Counted from the first letter of the stretch, positions 9,326-19,308 are shown. The stretch is 64,000 nucleotides of DNA from Parasedimentitalea huanghaiensis (GCF_009753675.1 NZ_WQLV01000010.1:105585-169584), one strand, 5' to 3'. Notes: generated by a model from the letters alone, not told the origin. A program made the numbers and translations.

Positions 9326-9497
9326 GGGTGTTTCCCAAGTTGTTTGTCCGAGCACAGGTTGAGCCCGCGTTCTGTTTCGTCTGGTCCTAGAAAACCAGAG
9401 GGCGAAAGACTGCTCTTCTCCGAATAGCTGGCTTTCCAGACCTGCCAATCACAACCCCACAGCGGGGTTCTACCCGCTGTTTTAACAAGGAAGTAGC

Positions 9498-9833
9498 ATG
9501 ACTTATGTCGTGACTGAAAATTGCATTGCTTGCAAATACACCGATTGCGTCGAAGTCTGCCCGGTGGATTGCTTCTATGAGGGCGAAAATACACTGGTCA
9601 TCCATCCAGACGAATGCATTGATTGTGGGGTATGTGAGCCGGAATGCCCTGCTGACGCCATCCGACCAGATACCGAAGCAGATAGTGATGCTTGGGTCGC
9701 CTTCAACCGAAAATATGCAGAACTTTGGCCAGTCATAGTCCAGCGCAAAGATCCCGCTCCAGAAGCGGAATCCCACGATGGGAAGTCTGGAAAATTGGCG
9801 GCGTTTTTTCCTGACGATGCAAAAGCATTTTAA
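9498..9833 (+). CDS. fdxA: Seven-iron ferredoxin FdxA
   Basis: A 111-aa 7Fe ferredoxin. Cluster motifs: [18 protein letters not shown] for the N-terminal [3Fe-4S]/[4Fe-4S] ligands and [15 protein letters not shown] for the second cluster. The C-terminal extension containing [14 protein letters not shown] is typical of FdxA. An AAGGAAG ribosome-binding site lies just before the ATG. It is downstream of the nitroreductase on the same strand (172-bp gap) and is the likely electron carrier between the FNR and a terminal oxidoreductase of this island. Confidence 0.92.
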   Translation: MTYVVTENCIACKYTDCVEVCPVDCFYEGENTLVIHPDECIDCGVCEPECPADAIRPDTEADSDAWVAFNRKYAELWPVIVQRKDPAPEAESHDGKSGKLAAFFPDDAKAF

Positions 9834-9868
9834 CCCGTTACTGGGTGCACGCTGCCGGAAATGGAGAC

Positions 9869-10159
9869 TTACTGTTCGGTCGGTATGACTACGATATGCG
9901 CTTCTGCCGCATTCCAGCGTGATTGTCGCAGGTCACGGTACTCTTCGGACTCATACCAGGCCAACGCGCGTGTCCGGTCGGGAAACTCTACCACCACCAT
10001 CCGATCATAATCGGCCGCGCCCTCTAGAACTTCAATTTGCGGTGTGCGCGCTAGATAATTGCCGCCGTAGGCGGCGACAGTCTCTGGTGCCGCCTCCATA
10101 TAAGACGCCATGGCTTCGGCATCTTTGATAGATACACGAGAGACAATCAGAACCGGCAT
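9869..10159 (-). CDS. DUF1330-family small protein
   Basis: A ~96-aa protein of the DUF1330 ferredoxin-like (dimeric alpha-beta barrel) family. It begins with the PVLIVSRVSIKDAEAMASY segment and has the characteristic VVEFPDRTRALAWYESEEY motif. Start is ATG at 10159 or the adjacent GTG at 10162. It follows hutU by 6 bp in the same minus-strand operon. Members are common in catabolic operons but lack a settled reaction; some dimeric alpha-beta barrel proteins act as monooxygenases or isomerases. Confidence 0.8.
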   Translation of the reverse strand: MPVLIVSRVSIKDAEAMASYMEAAPETVAAYGGNYLARTPQIEVLEGAADYDRMVVVEFPDRTRALAWYESEEYRDLRQSRWNAAEAHIVVIPTEQ

Positions 10160-10165
10160 CACAGC

Positions 10166-11848
10166 TTACTCCTTGCAATTTTGCATGGGCAGGTTCAAGC
10201 GGTGCTCTGCCGCACATTCGATAGCACCTTCATAACCGGCATCGGCATGGCGGATGACTCCGCTGGCAGGGTCATTCCAAAGCGTCCGGGCGATCATCTC
10301 ATCGGCATCGTCACTGCCATCGGCCAACAGAGCAATGCCGGAATGCTGGGAATAGCCCATCCCCATGCCGCCGCCATGGTGGAAAGACACCCAGGTGGCT
10401 CCGTTTGCTGAGTTCAATAATGCGTTCAGGATAGGCCAGTCTGAAATCGCATCAGAGCCGTCTTTCATACCCTCAGTCTCGCGGTTAGGGCTGGCGACCG
10501 AACCACTGTCCATGTGGTCACGACCAATCACAACCGGCGCACTTAGTTCGCCGGTACGTACCATTTCGTTAAAGGCACGACCCAAGCGATCACGGTCGCC
10601 CAGCCCAACCCAACAAATCCGTGAAGGCAATCCCTGAAATTTGATGTGCTCACGCGCCTTATCAAGCCAGCGGTGCAGGAACGTATCATCCGGCATCAGC
10701 TCACGTACTTTGGCGTCGGTCTTGTAGATATCCTCCGGATCTCCAGACAGCGCCACCCAACGGAATGGACCTTTGCCCTTACAGAACAATGGCCGCACGT
10801 AAGCCTCAACAAAGCCTGGAAAACCAAATGCATTTGCGGCGCCTGCCTCTTCCGCCATGGCACGCAGGTTATTGCCATACTCCATGACAACCGAGCCCTT
10901 GTCCTGAAAATCCAGCATCAGTTTTACATGCTCAGCCATGCTCTTCTTGGCTTCGACCGACACCAGCGCGGGATCAGCTACCTGATTGGTCTGCCACTGC
11001 GTTAGGGTCCAATTCCGTGGCAGATAGCCATAAACCGGGTCATGCGCCGAGGTTTGATCGGTCAAAACATCCGGAACAATGCCCTGGATCTGCATCTCTT
11101 CTAGAACATCAATGACATTTCCCAAAAGACCAACAGACAGCGGTTCCCCTTTCGCATTTGCGTCAGCGATCATCGTGAGAGCTTCGTCCAACGAAGTGGC
11201 CTTTGCGTCGAGATAGCCCGAGCGGATACGGAAATCGATTTTGCTTGGCTGGCACTCAACCACGATGGCATTGAACCCGGCCATAGTCGCCGCCAGAGGC
11301 TGCGCCCCGCCCATACCACCAAGACCGCCAGTCACCACCAGACGTCCAGCAGGATCACCATCGAAATGGCGGCGACCAATTTCCGAAAAGGTCTCAAAAG
11401 TTCCCTGAACTATGCCCTGGCTGCCGATGTACAGCCAAGATCCAGCGGTCATCTGGCCATACATGGTCAGGCCCAGCTTATCCAATTCATTGAACTTTTC
11501 CCAAGTCGCCCAACGAGGCACCAAATTTCCGTTAGCGATCAAAACTCTGGGGGCTTTGGAGTGCGTTTTGAGAACGCCAACGGGTTTGCCAGATTGCACC
11601 AGCAAGGTCTCATCGGCTTCCAGTTCTTTGAGTTGACTGACAATTTCGTCAAAGCACTCCCAGTTCCGCGCAGCGCGACCAATGCCGCCATAAACCACCA
11701 GATCTTCGGGGCGTTCCGCCACGTCTGGGTCGAGATTGTTCATCAGCAGCCGCAGTGGTGCTTCGGTCTGCCAGCTTTTTGCGTTCAGCTCGTTGCCGGT
11801 TGGCGCGCGAATGACGCGTGTGTTTTTGGTGTCAGTGTTCATATCCAT
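10166..11848 (-). CDS. hutU: Urocanate hydratase
   Basis: Urocanase converts urocanate to 4-imidazolone-5-propionate using tightly bound NAD+ as electrophile. The 560-aa length is typical. Visible: [18 protein letters not shown] (NAD binding), [19 protein letters not shown], and the catalytic Cys in SRICWVGLG, about residue 412 and equivalent to Cys410 of the Pseudomonas enzyme. The start is ambiguous: TTG at 11857 overlaps the preceding stop, ATG lies at 11848 and again at 11842. It sits last but one in a minus-strand operon with IclR, a quinone oxidoreductase and a CoA-transferase instead of the usual hutI/G/F. The sequence looks fully canonical, so urocanate (or a close analogue) is the expected substrate. 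Confidence 0.95.
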   Translation of the reverse strand: MDMNTDTKNTRVIRAPTGNELNAKSWQTEAPLRLLMNNLDPDVAERPEDLVVYGGIGRAARNWECFDEIVSQLKELEADETLLVQSGKPVGVLKTHSKAPRVLIANGNLVPRWATWEKFNELDKLGLTMYGQMTAGSWLYIGSQGIVQGTFETFSEIGRRHFDGDPAGRLVVTGGLGGMGGAQPLAATMAGFNAIVVECQPSKIDFRIRSGYLDAKATSLDEALTMIADANAKGEPLSVGLLGNVIDVLEEMQIQGIVPDVLTDQTSAHDPVYGYLPRNWTLTQWQTNQVADPALVSVEAKKSMAEHVKLMLDFQDKGSVVMEYGNNLRAMAEEAGAANAFGFPGFVEAYVRPLFCKGKGPFRWVALSGDPEDIYKTDAKVRELMPDDTFLHRWLDKAREHIKFQGLPSRICWVGLGDRDRLGRAFNEMVRTGELSAPVVIGRDHMDSGSVASPNRETEGMKDGSDAISDWPILNALLNSANGATWVSFHHGGGMGMGYSQHSGIALLADGSDDADEMIARTLWNDPASGVIRHADAGYEGAIECAAEHRLNLPMQNCKE

Positions 11849-11853
11849 GTCCG

Positions 11854-13047
11854 TCAAATAACCTTGTTGGCGCGCAACGCGCCTATTTCAGCGTGATCAA
11901 GGTCGAGTAACTCACCCAAAACCTCATCTGTGTGTTCGCCAAGAGTGGGCACAAAAGCCTCACCCACATGCGCCGCGCCGTTGAACTTCACCGGCTGCGG
12001 GACAAGGGAGACCTTGCCAAATTTCTGGTGTGCGCCTTCTGTCACAAGACCGCGTTCGGCCACGTGATCCGACTGCGTAAGGTCCTGCAATGTCCAAACC
12101 GGACCAGCGGGAATTCCAGCGCTCTGAAGTGTCTCGACCAATGCATCCTGCGTTTGGGTTACCGCCCAATTTGCTATGATTGCACGCAGAGCGTCCTCGT
12201 TGGCATTGCGGTTGTCGTTGGTTTTAAAACGCGCATCATCAGCGAGGTCAGGTTGCTCCATCACCCCGCAAAGTGCGCGGAACGCGCCTTGTGAGAAGCA
12301 AACCATAACAATGTCACCGTCTTGAGTGGCGAAGCTGTCGACAGGATAAGTAACTGGATGCCGGTTACCGACGGGTTTGGGTGTATCACCTGCGTAAAGT
12401 TGGCGCGATAACCCGGTCAACTGCATCGCCATGATCGAATCCAGCATAGCGACATCCACCGAATGACCCTTACCGCTACGCTCGCGGTCAAACAGCGCTG
12501 AAACGATACCAAAGGCACCAAACATTCCGGTACAGACATCGGCCATCGACTCGCCCACAGCCGTTGCAGGGCCACCCTTAGGACCGGTCAGGCTCATCAG
12601 GCCTCCCATGGCCTGAATAACAAGGTCAAATGCGGGCCAGTTTTTGAGCGGACTGTCCTGACCAAAACCTGAGATACTGGCGTAAATGATGGTTGGGTTC
12701 AGCGCGCGCACTGCATCCTCGCTCAATCCTAAACGTTGCATCACACCAGGTCGAAAATTCTCAACTATGACATCGCACTGCGGAACCAGCGCTTTGACAA
12801 TATCCCGCCCCTGCTGTTCCTTCATGTTCACCGTGACGCTTTTTTTACGCCGGTTCAGCATCATGAAATAGGTACTTTCGTCTTCCTGGTATGGACCGAA
12901 ATGGCGCGCCTCGTCGCCAAACCCTGGCATTTCTATCTTAATGATTTCGGCCCCTAGATCGGCCAGCATCGAGGTGCAAAACGGCCCCGACATGACCCGG
13001 GTCAGGTCCAGCACGCGTATTCCCTTAAGCAATTCAGAGTTGTTCAT
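11854..13047 (-). CDS. Type III CoA-transferase (CaiB/BaiF family)
   Basis: A ~397-aa family III CoA-transferase. It shows the N-terminal [20 protein letters not shown], the [12 protein letters not shown] segment, [11 protein letters not shown] and the catalytic Asp in the [12 protein letters not shown] motif. These enzymes move CoA between carboxylic acids (succinyl-, formyl- or crotonobetainyl-CoA type donors). The start is set at ATG 13047 (MNNSELLKG). It lies directly upstream of hutU with a 5-bp gap and downstream of a quinone oxidoreductase, so it probably activates an acid formed in, or feeding into, the urocanate route. No CoA-transferase belongs to the textbook hut pathways, which makes this pairing noteworthy. 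Confidence 0.88.
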   Translation of the reverse strand: MNNSELLKGIRVLDLTRVMSGPFCTSMLADLGAEIIKIEMPGFGDEARHFGPYQEDESTYFMMLNRRKKSVTVNMKEQQGRDIVKALVPQCDVIVENFRPGVMQRLGLSEDAVRALNPTIIYASISGFGQDSPLKNWPAFDLVIQAMGGLMSLTGPKGGPATAVGESMADVCTGMFGAFGIVSALFDRERSGKGHSVDVAMLDSIMAMQLTGLSRQLYAGDTPKPVGNRHPVTYPVDSFATQDGDIVMVCFSQGAFRALCGVMEQPDLADDARFKTNDNRNANEDALRAIIANWAVTQTQDALVETLQSAGIPAGPVWTLQDLTQSDHVAERGLVTEGAHQKFGKVSLVPQPVKFNGAAHVGEAFVPTLGEHTDEVLGELLDLDHAEIGALRANKVI

Positions 13048-13054
13048 AGCAATC

Positions 13055-14053
13055 CTATTCTCCACCGCTGACGGTGAGAACGACTTTACCCATTGTTCCG
13101 CGGTTCCCGAGATCCTTCAGGGCTTTGGGCAGGTCAGAGAGAGTATAGTTGTCGCAGACAACCGGATTAATCATGCCGCTATCCAGCAGCTTTCCTAGCC
13201 TGTCTGTCATATGCACAACCATCTCGGTGTCCTGATCATGGCTCCACAAAACCCCCTGCGCTCGGGCACTTTTCAGCAGCAGGTAATTAGACGGCAGTTT
13301 AGCAATTTCACCTGAGGCAAATCCGACAATCAACAAAGTGCCATAGCGCGCAATGCAGCGCAGACTTTGCAGCGCAACATCGCCACCAACTGGGTCGACA
13401 ATAATCGTCGCCCCCTTGTCGCCGGTCAGCTCTTTGACCTGATCTTTCCAATTGGGTTCGCGGTAATCTACCGTATGATCCGCACCGTGTTGCTTCGCCA
13501 ACGCCCGCTTTTCCGCGCTGCCCGCGGTGCCAATCACCTGAGCGCCAGCTGCATGGGCGATTTCCACTGCTGCCAGCCCAACGCCTCCTGCTGCCGCATG
13601 CACCAAAACCCTATCCTGCGGCCCGACAGAGACACTATGATGCAGCGCGACCATAGCGGTCATGTAAGCAACTGGCAGAGCAACGGCCTGCGCAAACCCC
13701 ATATTGTCCGGGATCGGAATAGCCATGTCCTCTCGGACTTCGACATATTCCGCAAACCCTCCCCAAAATACTTTGCTTGCTATGCGGTCTCCAACCTTCC
13801 AGCGGCAGTTTTCACCGGTTGCAATAACGATACCGGCCACCTCTTGCCCGGGGACAAACGGCCGGGGTGGGCGTACCTGATAGGTGCCGTCAATCATCAA
13901 CAAATCCGAAAAATTCAGCGCCGCTGCCTTGACCTGTATGACCACAGTATCAGACTTAGCCTCCGGCACGGGCCGCGTGCAGAATTCCAGGTTTTCAGCG
14001 CCAGGAACATCCCCCGAGATCCAGCAACTCATATCTTTGGATAGTCCACTCAT
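13055..14053 (-). CDS. NADPH:quinone oxidoreductase-like MDR protein
   Basis: A 332-aa medium-chain dehydrogenase/reductase of the zinc-independent quinone-oxidoreductase/enoyl-reductase type. It has the GroES-like N-terminal domain with AAALNFSDLLMIDGTY, the FVPGQEVAGIV segment, and the NADPH-binding VLVHAAAGGVGLAAVEIA loop. Structural-zinc cysteines are not evident. It overlaps the IclR stop/start by 4 bp upstream and is followed closely by the CoA-transferase. It may reduce an enoyl or quinone intermediate. Assignment of substrate is not possible from sequence. Confidence 0.85.
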   Translation of the reverse strand: MSGLSKDMSCWISGDVPGAENLEFCTRPVPEAKSDTVVIQVKAAALNFSDLLMIDGTYQVRPPRPFVPGQEVAGIVIATGENCRWKVGDRIASKVFWGGFAEYVEVREDMAIPIPDNMGFAQAVALPVAYMTAMVALHHSVSVGPQDRVLVHAAAGGVGLAAVEIAHAAGAQVIGTAGSAEKRALAKQHGADHTVDYREPNWKDQVKELTGDKGATIIVDPVGGDVALQSLRCIARYGTLLIVGFASGEIAKLPSNYLLLKSARAQGVLWSHDQDTEMVVHMTDRLGKLLDSGMINPVVCDNYTLSDLPKALKDLGNRGTMGKVVLTVSGGE

Positions 14054-14838
14054 TCTACTGCCCCAGTGAGCGATTCAGATACACTGCGTGCTTCGCAAAG
14101 CACTTGCTGCGCGATCGTCGTCAATGCCTCGGGGGTTGCGCGATGCACTGGCAGCGCCACCGCAAGGCTACCGATAGCCGTCCCTAAAGGTCCAAAAATT
14201 GGAGCCGCGATTCCAACGGTACCTTCATAGGTCTCTTCTTTGGACAGCGCGTAGCCGCGTTGACGCGTTTCCTCGATGTCCTGACGCATCTCTTTTTTCG
14301 ATGTCAGCGTATTGGCGGTAAATCTCTTCAGCTGATTTTGTAAAAACTCTTCTCTCGCATCCTCACTTAAAAACGCCAGAATCGCTTTGGGTGCAGCGCC
14401 AGCGTGCAGAGGAAAACTAGAGCCAACCTTTTCAAAAACGCGCAGCCCTTCTTTGCGACTTTCGACCTGATCAATGCAAACTGCGATCATCTTAAGCGGG
14501 TCAAAAGCACTGAGAACAACTGTCTCATTCACTTTTGCTGATAGCTCTTCCATCGCGGCTTGGCAGTTAGCACGCAAATCGAAACCTGCGTTTGCGCGAT
14601 TGCCCAGTTCAATGGCCGAAAGCCCCAGTGAATACCGCCCTGAATAAGAAATCTGAACCAGATATCCACGGCCAGCAAGGAAGCGGACAAGACGATTTAC
14701 TGTTGATCTATTGAGGTCCGTCTTTCGGATAATTTCAGCTTGAGACCATGTTGGGCTGCTCGCTTGAAACAGATCGAGAATCTGAAACGCCTTAGCAACC
14801 AACGCAACGCCGGCCTGTGATTCCATCTTGACTTCCAT
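14050..14838 (-). CDS. IclR-family transcriptional regulator
   Basis: A 262-aa regulator. The N-terminal winged HTH includes SQAEIIRKTDLNRSTVNRLV, and the C-terminal effector-binding domain has the SFPLHAGAAPKAILAFLS motif. It heads the minus-strand hutU operon and is divergent from the plus-strand ABC-transporter/hutH operon, so it is placed to control both. The first ATG (14838) and an ATG four codons on (14826) are both possible starts. IclR-type control of hut genes is unusual, since HutC (GntR type) is the common repressor. Effector unknown; urocanate is an obvious candidate but untested. Confidence 0.88.
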   Translation of the reverse strand: MEVKMESQAGVALVAKAFQILDLFQASSPTWSQAEIIRKTDLNRSTVNRLVRFLAGRGYLVQISYSGRYSLGLSAIELGNRANAGFDLRANCQAAMEELSAKVNETVVLSAFDPLKMIAVCIDQVESRKEGLRVFEKVGSSFPLHAGAAPKAILAFLSEDAREEFLQNQLKRFTANTLTSKKEMRQDIEETRQRGYALSKEETYEGTVGIAAPIFGPLGTAIGSLAVALPVHRATPEALTTIAQQVLCEARSVSESLTGAVE

Positions 14839-14851
14839 TTCGATTGACCCG

Positions 14852-14876
14852 TTATATGTGCAAGTTGCTCACAATA
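14852..14876. promoter_or_regulatory. Candidate IclR operator in divergent promoter region
   Basis: Within the 149-bp region between iclR and the transporter operon, an AT-flanked imperfect palindrome is centred on GCAAGTTGC (14860-14868), with ATAT on both sides (14853-14856 and 14873-14876). Placement just upstream of the iclR start fits autoregulation. It is based on symmetry alone. Confidence 0.3.
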
Positions 14877-14987
14877 TGAAACACCAAAAAACATGGGCAC
14901 GTCAACCGGCTCTTCGCCCTGGGACATCAAATCCTGGAAAAAAGAGCTTAGCCGGCACCTCATGCCGGCATCCTAAGGGAGGATCCG

Positions 14988-15965
14988 ATGAACAATTCAT
15001 TCAAAACCGCGCTGGTGTCATTCGCGCTTGCAGCAGTTGCGACTACAGCCGTAGCGCAAGACAGCAAGTCAATCGCCATTGCGACCATTGTCGAAGTACC
15101 GGCACTGACTGAGACCCGTGACGGTATTCTCGCCGCACTCGCGGACCGGGGTTATGTCGAAGGTGAAAACCTGAACGTCGACTACCAAAATGCCAACGGA
15201 AACATGCCAACCCAACAGCAGATTGCTAAGAAATTCGTCGGTGACGCACCGGATGTAATTATTCCGATCACCACGCCAACCTCGCAGGCAATGGCTGCAG
15301 CAACCTCTGATATTCCAATTGTCTTTGCCACAGTGACAGACCCAATCAAAGCAAGCCTGATTACTCAATACGAAAAGCCGGGCGCAAATGTTACAGGTGT
15401 ATCAGACGCCGCACCGATTGCCGCGCAGATGGACATGTTTGAAGAAATCGTTCCAGGCCTTAGCAAGATTGGTTTCATCTACAACCCTGGCCTGGACAAC
15501 GCCTTGGCGACACTTGGCTGGATCAAGGAAGAGGGCGAAAAGCGCGGCATCACCGTGGTCGAGTCCCCTGCCCCAACAACCAATGAGGTCATTCTGGCAA
15601 CCAAAAAGCTAATTGGCGAAGTTGATGCGATTTATGTGCCGAACGACACCACCATTGTGGCCGCACTCGAAGCTATCGTGAAAATTGGTCAAGACGTTGA
15701 TATGCCGATCTTCACTGGTGAAACCGGTGGTGTAGAGCGCGGTGCATTGGCGTCAGTCGGGCTTGATTACGTTGCAGTTGGACGTGTGGCCGGCGACATG
15801 GCTGCTGACATTCTGGAAGGCAAATCAGTCAGCGAGATCGATGCTGTGATTGCTTACAATGTGGTCGACCACTTCAAAGTCGTGGTGAATCTGGGTGCCG
15901 CTGAACGCATGGCGGTGAAAATCCCTGAGTCCGTAATGTCACGCGCGACCCAAGTCATCGAATAA
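14988..15965 (+). CDS. ABC transporter substrate-binding protein (TrpX/DUF534-like)
   Basis: A periplasmic substrate-binding protein of 325 aa. It has an N-terminal signal peptide (about 24 residues, hydrophobic FALAAVATTAVAQ ending in an A-x-A-like site). The mature part has the features of the ABC_sub_bind family: LTETRDGILAALADRGYVEG, DVIIPITTPTSQAM and PIVFATVTDP. A clean AGGGAGG ribosome-binding site precedes the ATG. It opens an operon running through to 22.4 kb with permease, ATPase and hutH. In this family, tryptophan/tyrosine import has been described, so an aromatic amino acid or imidazole compound is a reasonable ligand; histidine or an analogue is inferred from the adjacent hutH. 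Confidence 0.85.
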   Translation: MNNSFKTALVSFALAAVATTAVAQDSKSIAIATIVEVPALTETRDGILAALADRGYVEGENLNVDYQNANGNMPTQQQIAKKFVGDAPDVIIPITTPTSQAMAAATSDIPIVFATVTDPIKASLITQYEKPGANVTGVSDAAPIAAQMDMFEEIVPGLSKIGFIYNPGLDNALATLGWIKEEGEKRGITVVESPAPTTNEVILATKKLIGEVDAIYVPNDTTIVAALEAIVKIGQDVDMPIFTGETGGVERGALASVGLDYVAVGRVAGDMAADILEGKSVSEIDAVIAYNVVDHFKVVVNLGAAERMAVKIPESVMSRATQVIE

Positions 15966-16055
15966 TTCCCCAACTTGTGCGTCTTCGGGCGCACATTTTT
16001 TCTGCGCCTGAGAGTTCTCAGATTCCGCAGGAGGTTCACTCAAAAGGCAATACAC

Positions 16056-16958
16056 ATGTCCCTCTATGAAATTCTGGGAACACTCGAAACCGGGTTCATC
16101 TTTGGTATCGTCGCACTCGGCGCTTATCTCACTTTTCAAATTCTCGACTTCCCCGATCTGACAGTCGAGGGCAGCTTCCCGTTAGGCGCAGCCGTGGCTG
16201 CAACATTGATCGTTGCGGCGGGATGGAACCCTTGGTTGGCAACACTTGCCGGCGGGGTTGCTGGCTTTGCCGCAGGTTTCGCCACCGCGATGCTAAATGT
16301 ACGCTTCAAGATCCTGCACATTTTGGCCGGCATTCTGCTGTCGATCTCACTTTACTCCATCAATCTGCGGATCATGAGCGGACCGAACAAACCTTTGCTC
16401 ATGGTGGACACTGTATTCACCTCGTTCGAAGGGCTCGGATTGCCCGGCTATATCATCAACCCGATTTTCCTTGGCATCATGGTATTGGTGATCAAACTGC
16501 TATTGGATGCTTTCCTTGCCACTGGCTGGGGTATTTCCATGCGTGCAGCTGGTGCCAACCCTGCAATGGCAGAGGCCAATGGCGTAAACGTTGGCAACAT
16601 GAAGCTTTATGGGGTGGGAGCAGCTAATGCCCTGACAGCCATCGCAGGTGCACTGTTTGCCCAAATCTTTGGGGCGGCAGATGCTTACATGGGCATTGGC
16701 GTCATTATCGTTGGACTGGCCTCGGTTATCGTCGGCATGTCGATCCTGCCTTCACGAACAATCTTTCTGGCGACCCTCGCTTGCCTGTTCGGTGCTGTCC
16801 TCTACCGCCTGGCAGTGGCCCTCGCCCTAAACGCTGATTTCCTGGGTTTTCAGGCTTCGGATGTCCAATTGGTGACTGCACTATTGGTAGCCATCGCACT
16901 GATCGCACAACAAACCGGATCATTCAGAACCATCCTTCGGAAAGGAGGCCGGAAATGA
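16056..16958 (+). CDS. ABC transporter permease (TrpY-like)
   Basis: An inner-membrane permease of about 300 aa with roughly eight hydrophobic segments. It contains GIVALGAYLTFQILDFPDLTV near the N-terminus, typical of COG4120 permeases, and a conserved cytoplasmic loop AAGANPAMAEANGVNVGNMK. The ATG at 16056 with AAAAGG upstream is preferred to an in-frame start 81 bp earlier. It lies between the substrate-binding protein gene and the ATPase gene, which starts 4 bp before its stop. Confidence 0.85.
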   Translation: MSLYEILGTLETGFIFGIVALGAYLTFQILDFPDLTVEGSFPLGAAVAATLIVAAGWNPWLATLAGGVAGFAAGFATAMLNVRFKILHILAGILLSISLYSINLRIMSGPNKPLLMVDTVFTSFEGLGLPGYIINPIFLGIMVLVIKLLLDAFLATGWGISMRAAGANPAMAEANGVNVGNMKLYGVGAANALTAIAGALFAQIFGAADAYMGIGVIIVGLASVIVGMSILPSRTIFLATLACLFGAVLYRLAVALALNADFLGFQASDVQLVTALLVAIALIAQQTGSFRTILRKGGRK

Positions 16959-17749
16959 TCGAACTTTCCGAAGTCCACGTCACCTTCAACAAAGACACTC
17001 CATTGGAAACACGCGCCCTGCGTGGCGTTGACCTCAACGTTCCAAAAGGACAGTTCTTGACCATCATCGGCTCAAACGGAGCGGGTAAATCAACCAGCTT
17101 GAATGTAATTGCCGGGCACACAAAACTAGAGGTTGGACACGTCAAAATCGACGGTCAGGACGTGACCAACTGGCCGGTGTACAAGCGTTCAAAAATGCTG
17201 TCGCGCGTTTTTCAGGATCCAAAAATGGGCACCTGCGAAGACCTGTCGATCCTGGAAAACTTTGCCCTTGCCCATGGCCGAACAAGACCGCGTGGCTTTC
17301 GCTATGCTGTTGGTGCCTCGATGCGAGACGAAGCAGCTGAGCAACTTAAAGTTTTAGGACTGGGACTTGAGGATCGTCTGAACGACAAGGTTGGACTGCT
17401 TTCTGGCGGCCAGCGGCAGGCGGTATCATTGTTGATGGCGGCAACCGGTGACACCAAGGTGCTGCTGCTGGATGAACATACAGCAGCGCTAGACCCCAAA
17501 ACGGCTGATTTCGTTTTGGAATTGACCAAGAAAATTGTGGATGATTTGAAACTTACGGCTGTGATGGTGACGCACTCTATGGCGCAAGCACTGCACACCG
17601 GAGAACGGACCGTTATGTTCCACCGTGGCAAGATCGTCTTTGATGCAGGCGGTGCCGAACGCGACAACATGGAAGTCGCTGACCTGCTGGAATTGTTCAA
17701 ACGCGAGCAAGGGGAAGAGCTTACCGATGATGCTCTTCTCTTGGGCTAA
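16955..17749 (+). CDS. ABC transporter ATP-binding protein (TrpZ-like)
   Basis: Cytoplasmic ATPase of 264 aa. Walker A is GSNGAGKST, the Q-loop lies in RVFQDPKMGTCEDLS, the signature is LLSGGQRQAVS and Walker B is VLLLDEHTAALDP. The DEH variant (His after Asp-Glu) is typical of this transporter class. The start overlaps the permease stop (ATGA). A short gap of 23 bp separates it from hutH, supporting one operon of import and breakdown. Confidence 0.88.
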   Translation: MIELSEVHVTFNKDTPLETRALRGVDLNVPKGQFLTIIGSNGAGKSTSLNVIAGHTKLEVGHVKIDGQDVTNWPVYKRSKMLSRVFQDPKMGTCEDLSILENFALAHGRTRPRGFRYAVGASMRDEAAEQLKVLGLGLEDRLNDKVGLLSGGQRQAVSLLMAATGDTKVLLLDEHTAALDPKTADFVLELTKKIVDDLKLTAVMVTHSMAQALHTGERTVMFHRGKIVFDAGGAERDNMEVADLLELFKREQGEELTDDALLLG

Positions 17750-17772
17750 CGGAAGCAAATGGAAAATAGAAA

Positions 17773-19308
17773 ATGACCAAGACACAATTTCAGCCTGGAG
17801 AAATCTCTCTAGGGGACTGGCGCCGTATCTTCGAGAACAAAACCTCAATTGAGTTTGGCCCCAAAACCATCGAGACCGTTAAGGCCTGCCAGGCCGCAGT
17901 GATGGAGATCTTGAACAAGGGGCGTCCGGTCTATGGCGTCAACACTGGTTTTGGAAAACTGGCCCACGTCAAGATTGAGAGAGACCAAATTGTTGAGCTG
18001 CAGCATAGGCTGATCATGTCACATTGTGTCGGCACTGGCCCCTTGCTGGACGACGATGTCGTGCGCTTAGTGATATATCTTAAGGCCAATGCCCTGAGCC
18101 AGGGCCATTCCGGTATCCGCTGGGAGGTCATCAAGATGCTGCTGGACATGGCCGAGAGCGATGTGCTGCCCTGTATCCCTTCCAAGGGATCTGTCGGTGC
18201 TTCGGGCGATTTGGCACCGTTATCGCATATGGTCGCCGCAATGATGGGCGAAGGTGACATGCGGGTGCGTGGCGAAAAGATGCCCGCGTCCCAAGCACTG
18301 GCTATGATTGGTCGTCAACCGATTGAGCTGGGCCCAAAGGAAGGTGTGGCGCTGATCAACGGCACCCAAGTCTCAACCGCACTGGCTATGAAGGGACTCT
18401 TCGCGGCTGAGGATCTGCTACGCAGTGGCTTGGTGACTGGTGCCCTCAGCGTTGACGCCTGCAAAGGCTCCACCACACCGTTTGATGCCCGTATTCATGC
18501 GGTCCGTCGACAAAATGGCCAGCAGCAGGTTGCCGGTGTGTACCGGAGATTGCTGGAGGGTAGCCAAGTACGGCACTCCCACATCGATTGCGAAAAGGTG
18601 CAAGACCCTTACTGCCTGCGCTGCCAACCGCAGGTGATGGGCGCTTGCCTCGATCAGTTAGAATTCGCTGCCGGTGTGATCGAAAAAGAGGCCAATTCAA
18701 TCAGCGATAACCCCTTGGTGTTCCCTGACACAGGAGAAATTCTGTCAGGTGGGAACTTCCATGCAGAACCCATCGCAATGGCAGCCGACAATATTGCGCT
18801 GGCGATTGCCGAGATCGGATCAATATCAGAACGACGTCAAGCGATGATGGTGGATGCTTCGGTTTCCGGCCTGCCTGCCTTTCTGGCACCTGAGAGCGGA
18901 CTAAATTCAGGCTTCATGATGGTACAGGTCACCTCGGCGGCGCTGGTTTCAGAGAACAAGGCACTGGCGCATCCATCATCGGTTGACAGTATCCCGACCT
19001 CGGCCAATCAAGAAGACCATGTGTCGATGGCGACCTATGCAGCGCGAAGGCTGGGTGATATGGCCGACAATTGCCGGGCGGTGCTGGCAGTAGAGTGGAT
19101 GGCGGCAGCTCAAGGGTTGGAGTTTCACCTGCCGCTGGAAACCTCCCCACCGCTGCAAGCCGCAGTCTCCGCGTTACGAGAACAGGTTCCGTCTTTCAAG
19201 CGGGACAGATTCATGGCCCCTGATCTGGAAAAAGCCATTGAAATGTTGAAAACAAACACTCTAAGCACGATGGTTTCTGAACCTATCGGCGCGAGCCTCA
19301 AGAACTAA
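17773..19308 (+). CDS. hutH: Histidine ammonia-lyase
   Basis: HutH removes ammonia from L-histidine to give urocanate, using the self-formed MIO group. The MIO triad Ala-Ser-Gly is at residues 143-145 in GSVGASGDLAPL. Other active-site elements match the Pseudomonas enzyme: VNTGFGKLA (Tyr loop), LINGTQVSTALA, VQDPYCLRCQPQVMG, GNFHAEPIAMAADN and SANQEDHVSM. The length of 511 aa is normal. All these residues favour true histidine lyase over ergothionase or phenylalanine lyase. It follows the ABC transporter genes by 23 bp and precedes a carboxymuconolactone-decarboxylase-like gene by 12 bp. hutU is on the opposite strand in the divergent operon. Confidence 0.95.
   Translation: MTKTQFQPGEISLGDWRRIFENKTSIEFGPKTIETVKACQAAVMEILNKGRPVYGVNTGFGKLAHVKIERDQIVELQHRLIMSHCVGTGPLLDDDVVRLVIYLKANALSQGHSGIRWEVIKMLLDMAESDVLPCIPSKGSVGASGDLAPLSHMVAAMMGEGDMRVRGEKMPASQALAMIGRQPIELGPKEGVALINGTQVSTALAMKGLFAAEDLLRSGLVTGALSVDACKGSTTPFDARIHAVRRQNGQQQVAGVYRRLLEGSQVRHSHIDCEKVQDPYCLRCQPQVMGACLDQLEFAAGVIEKEANSISDNPLVFPDTGEILSGGNFHAEPIAMAADNIALAIAEIGSISERRQAMMVDASVSGLPAFLAPESGLNSGFMMVQVTSAALVSENKALAHPSSVDSIPTSANQEDHVSMATYAARRLGDMADNCRAVLAVEWMAAAQGLEFHLPLETSPPLQAAVSALREQVPSFKRDRFMAPDLEKAIEMLKTNTLSTMVSEPIGASLKN

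Noticed and set aside
17773..19308. The ammonia-lyase as an ergothionase or phenylalanine/tyrosine lyase
   Set aside because: The MIO triad and all histidine-lyase active-site segments (VNTGFGKLA, VQDPYCLRCQPQVMG, GNFHAEP, SANQEDHVSM) match HutH closely.
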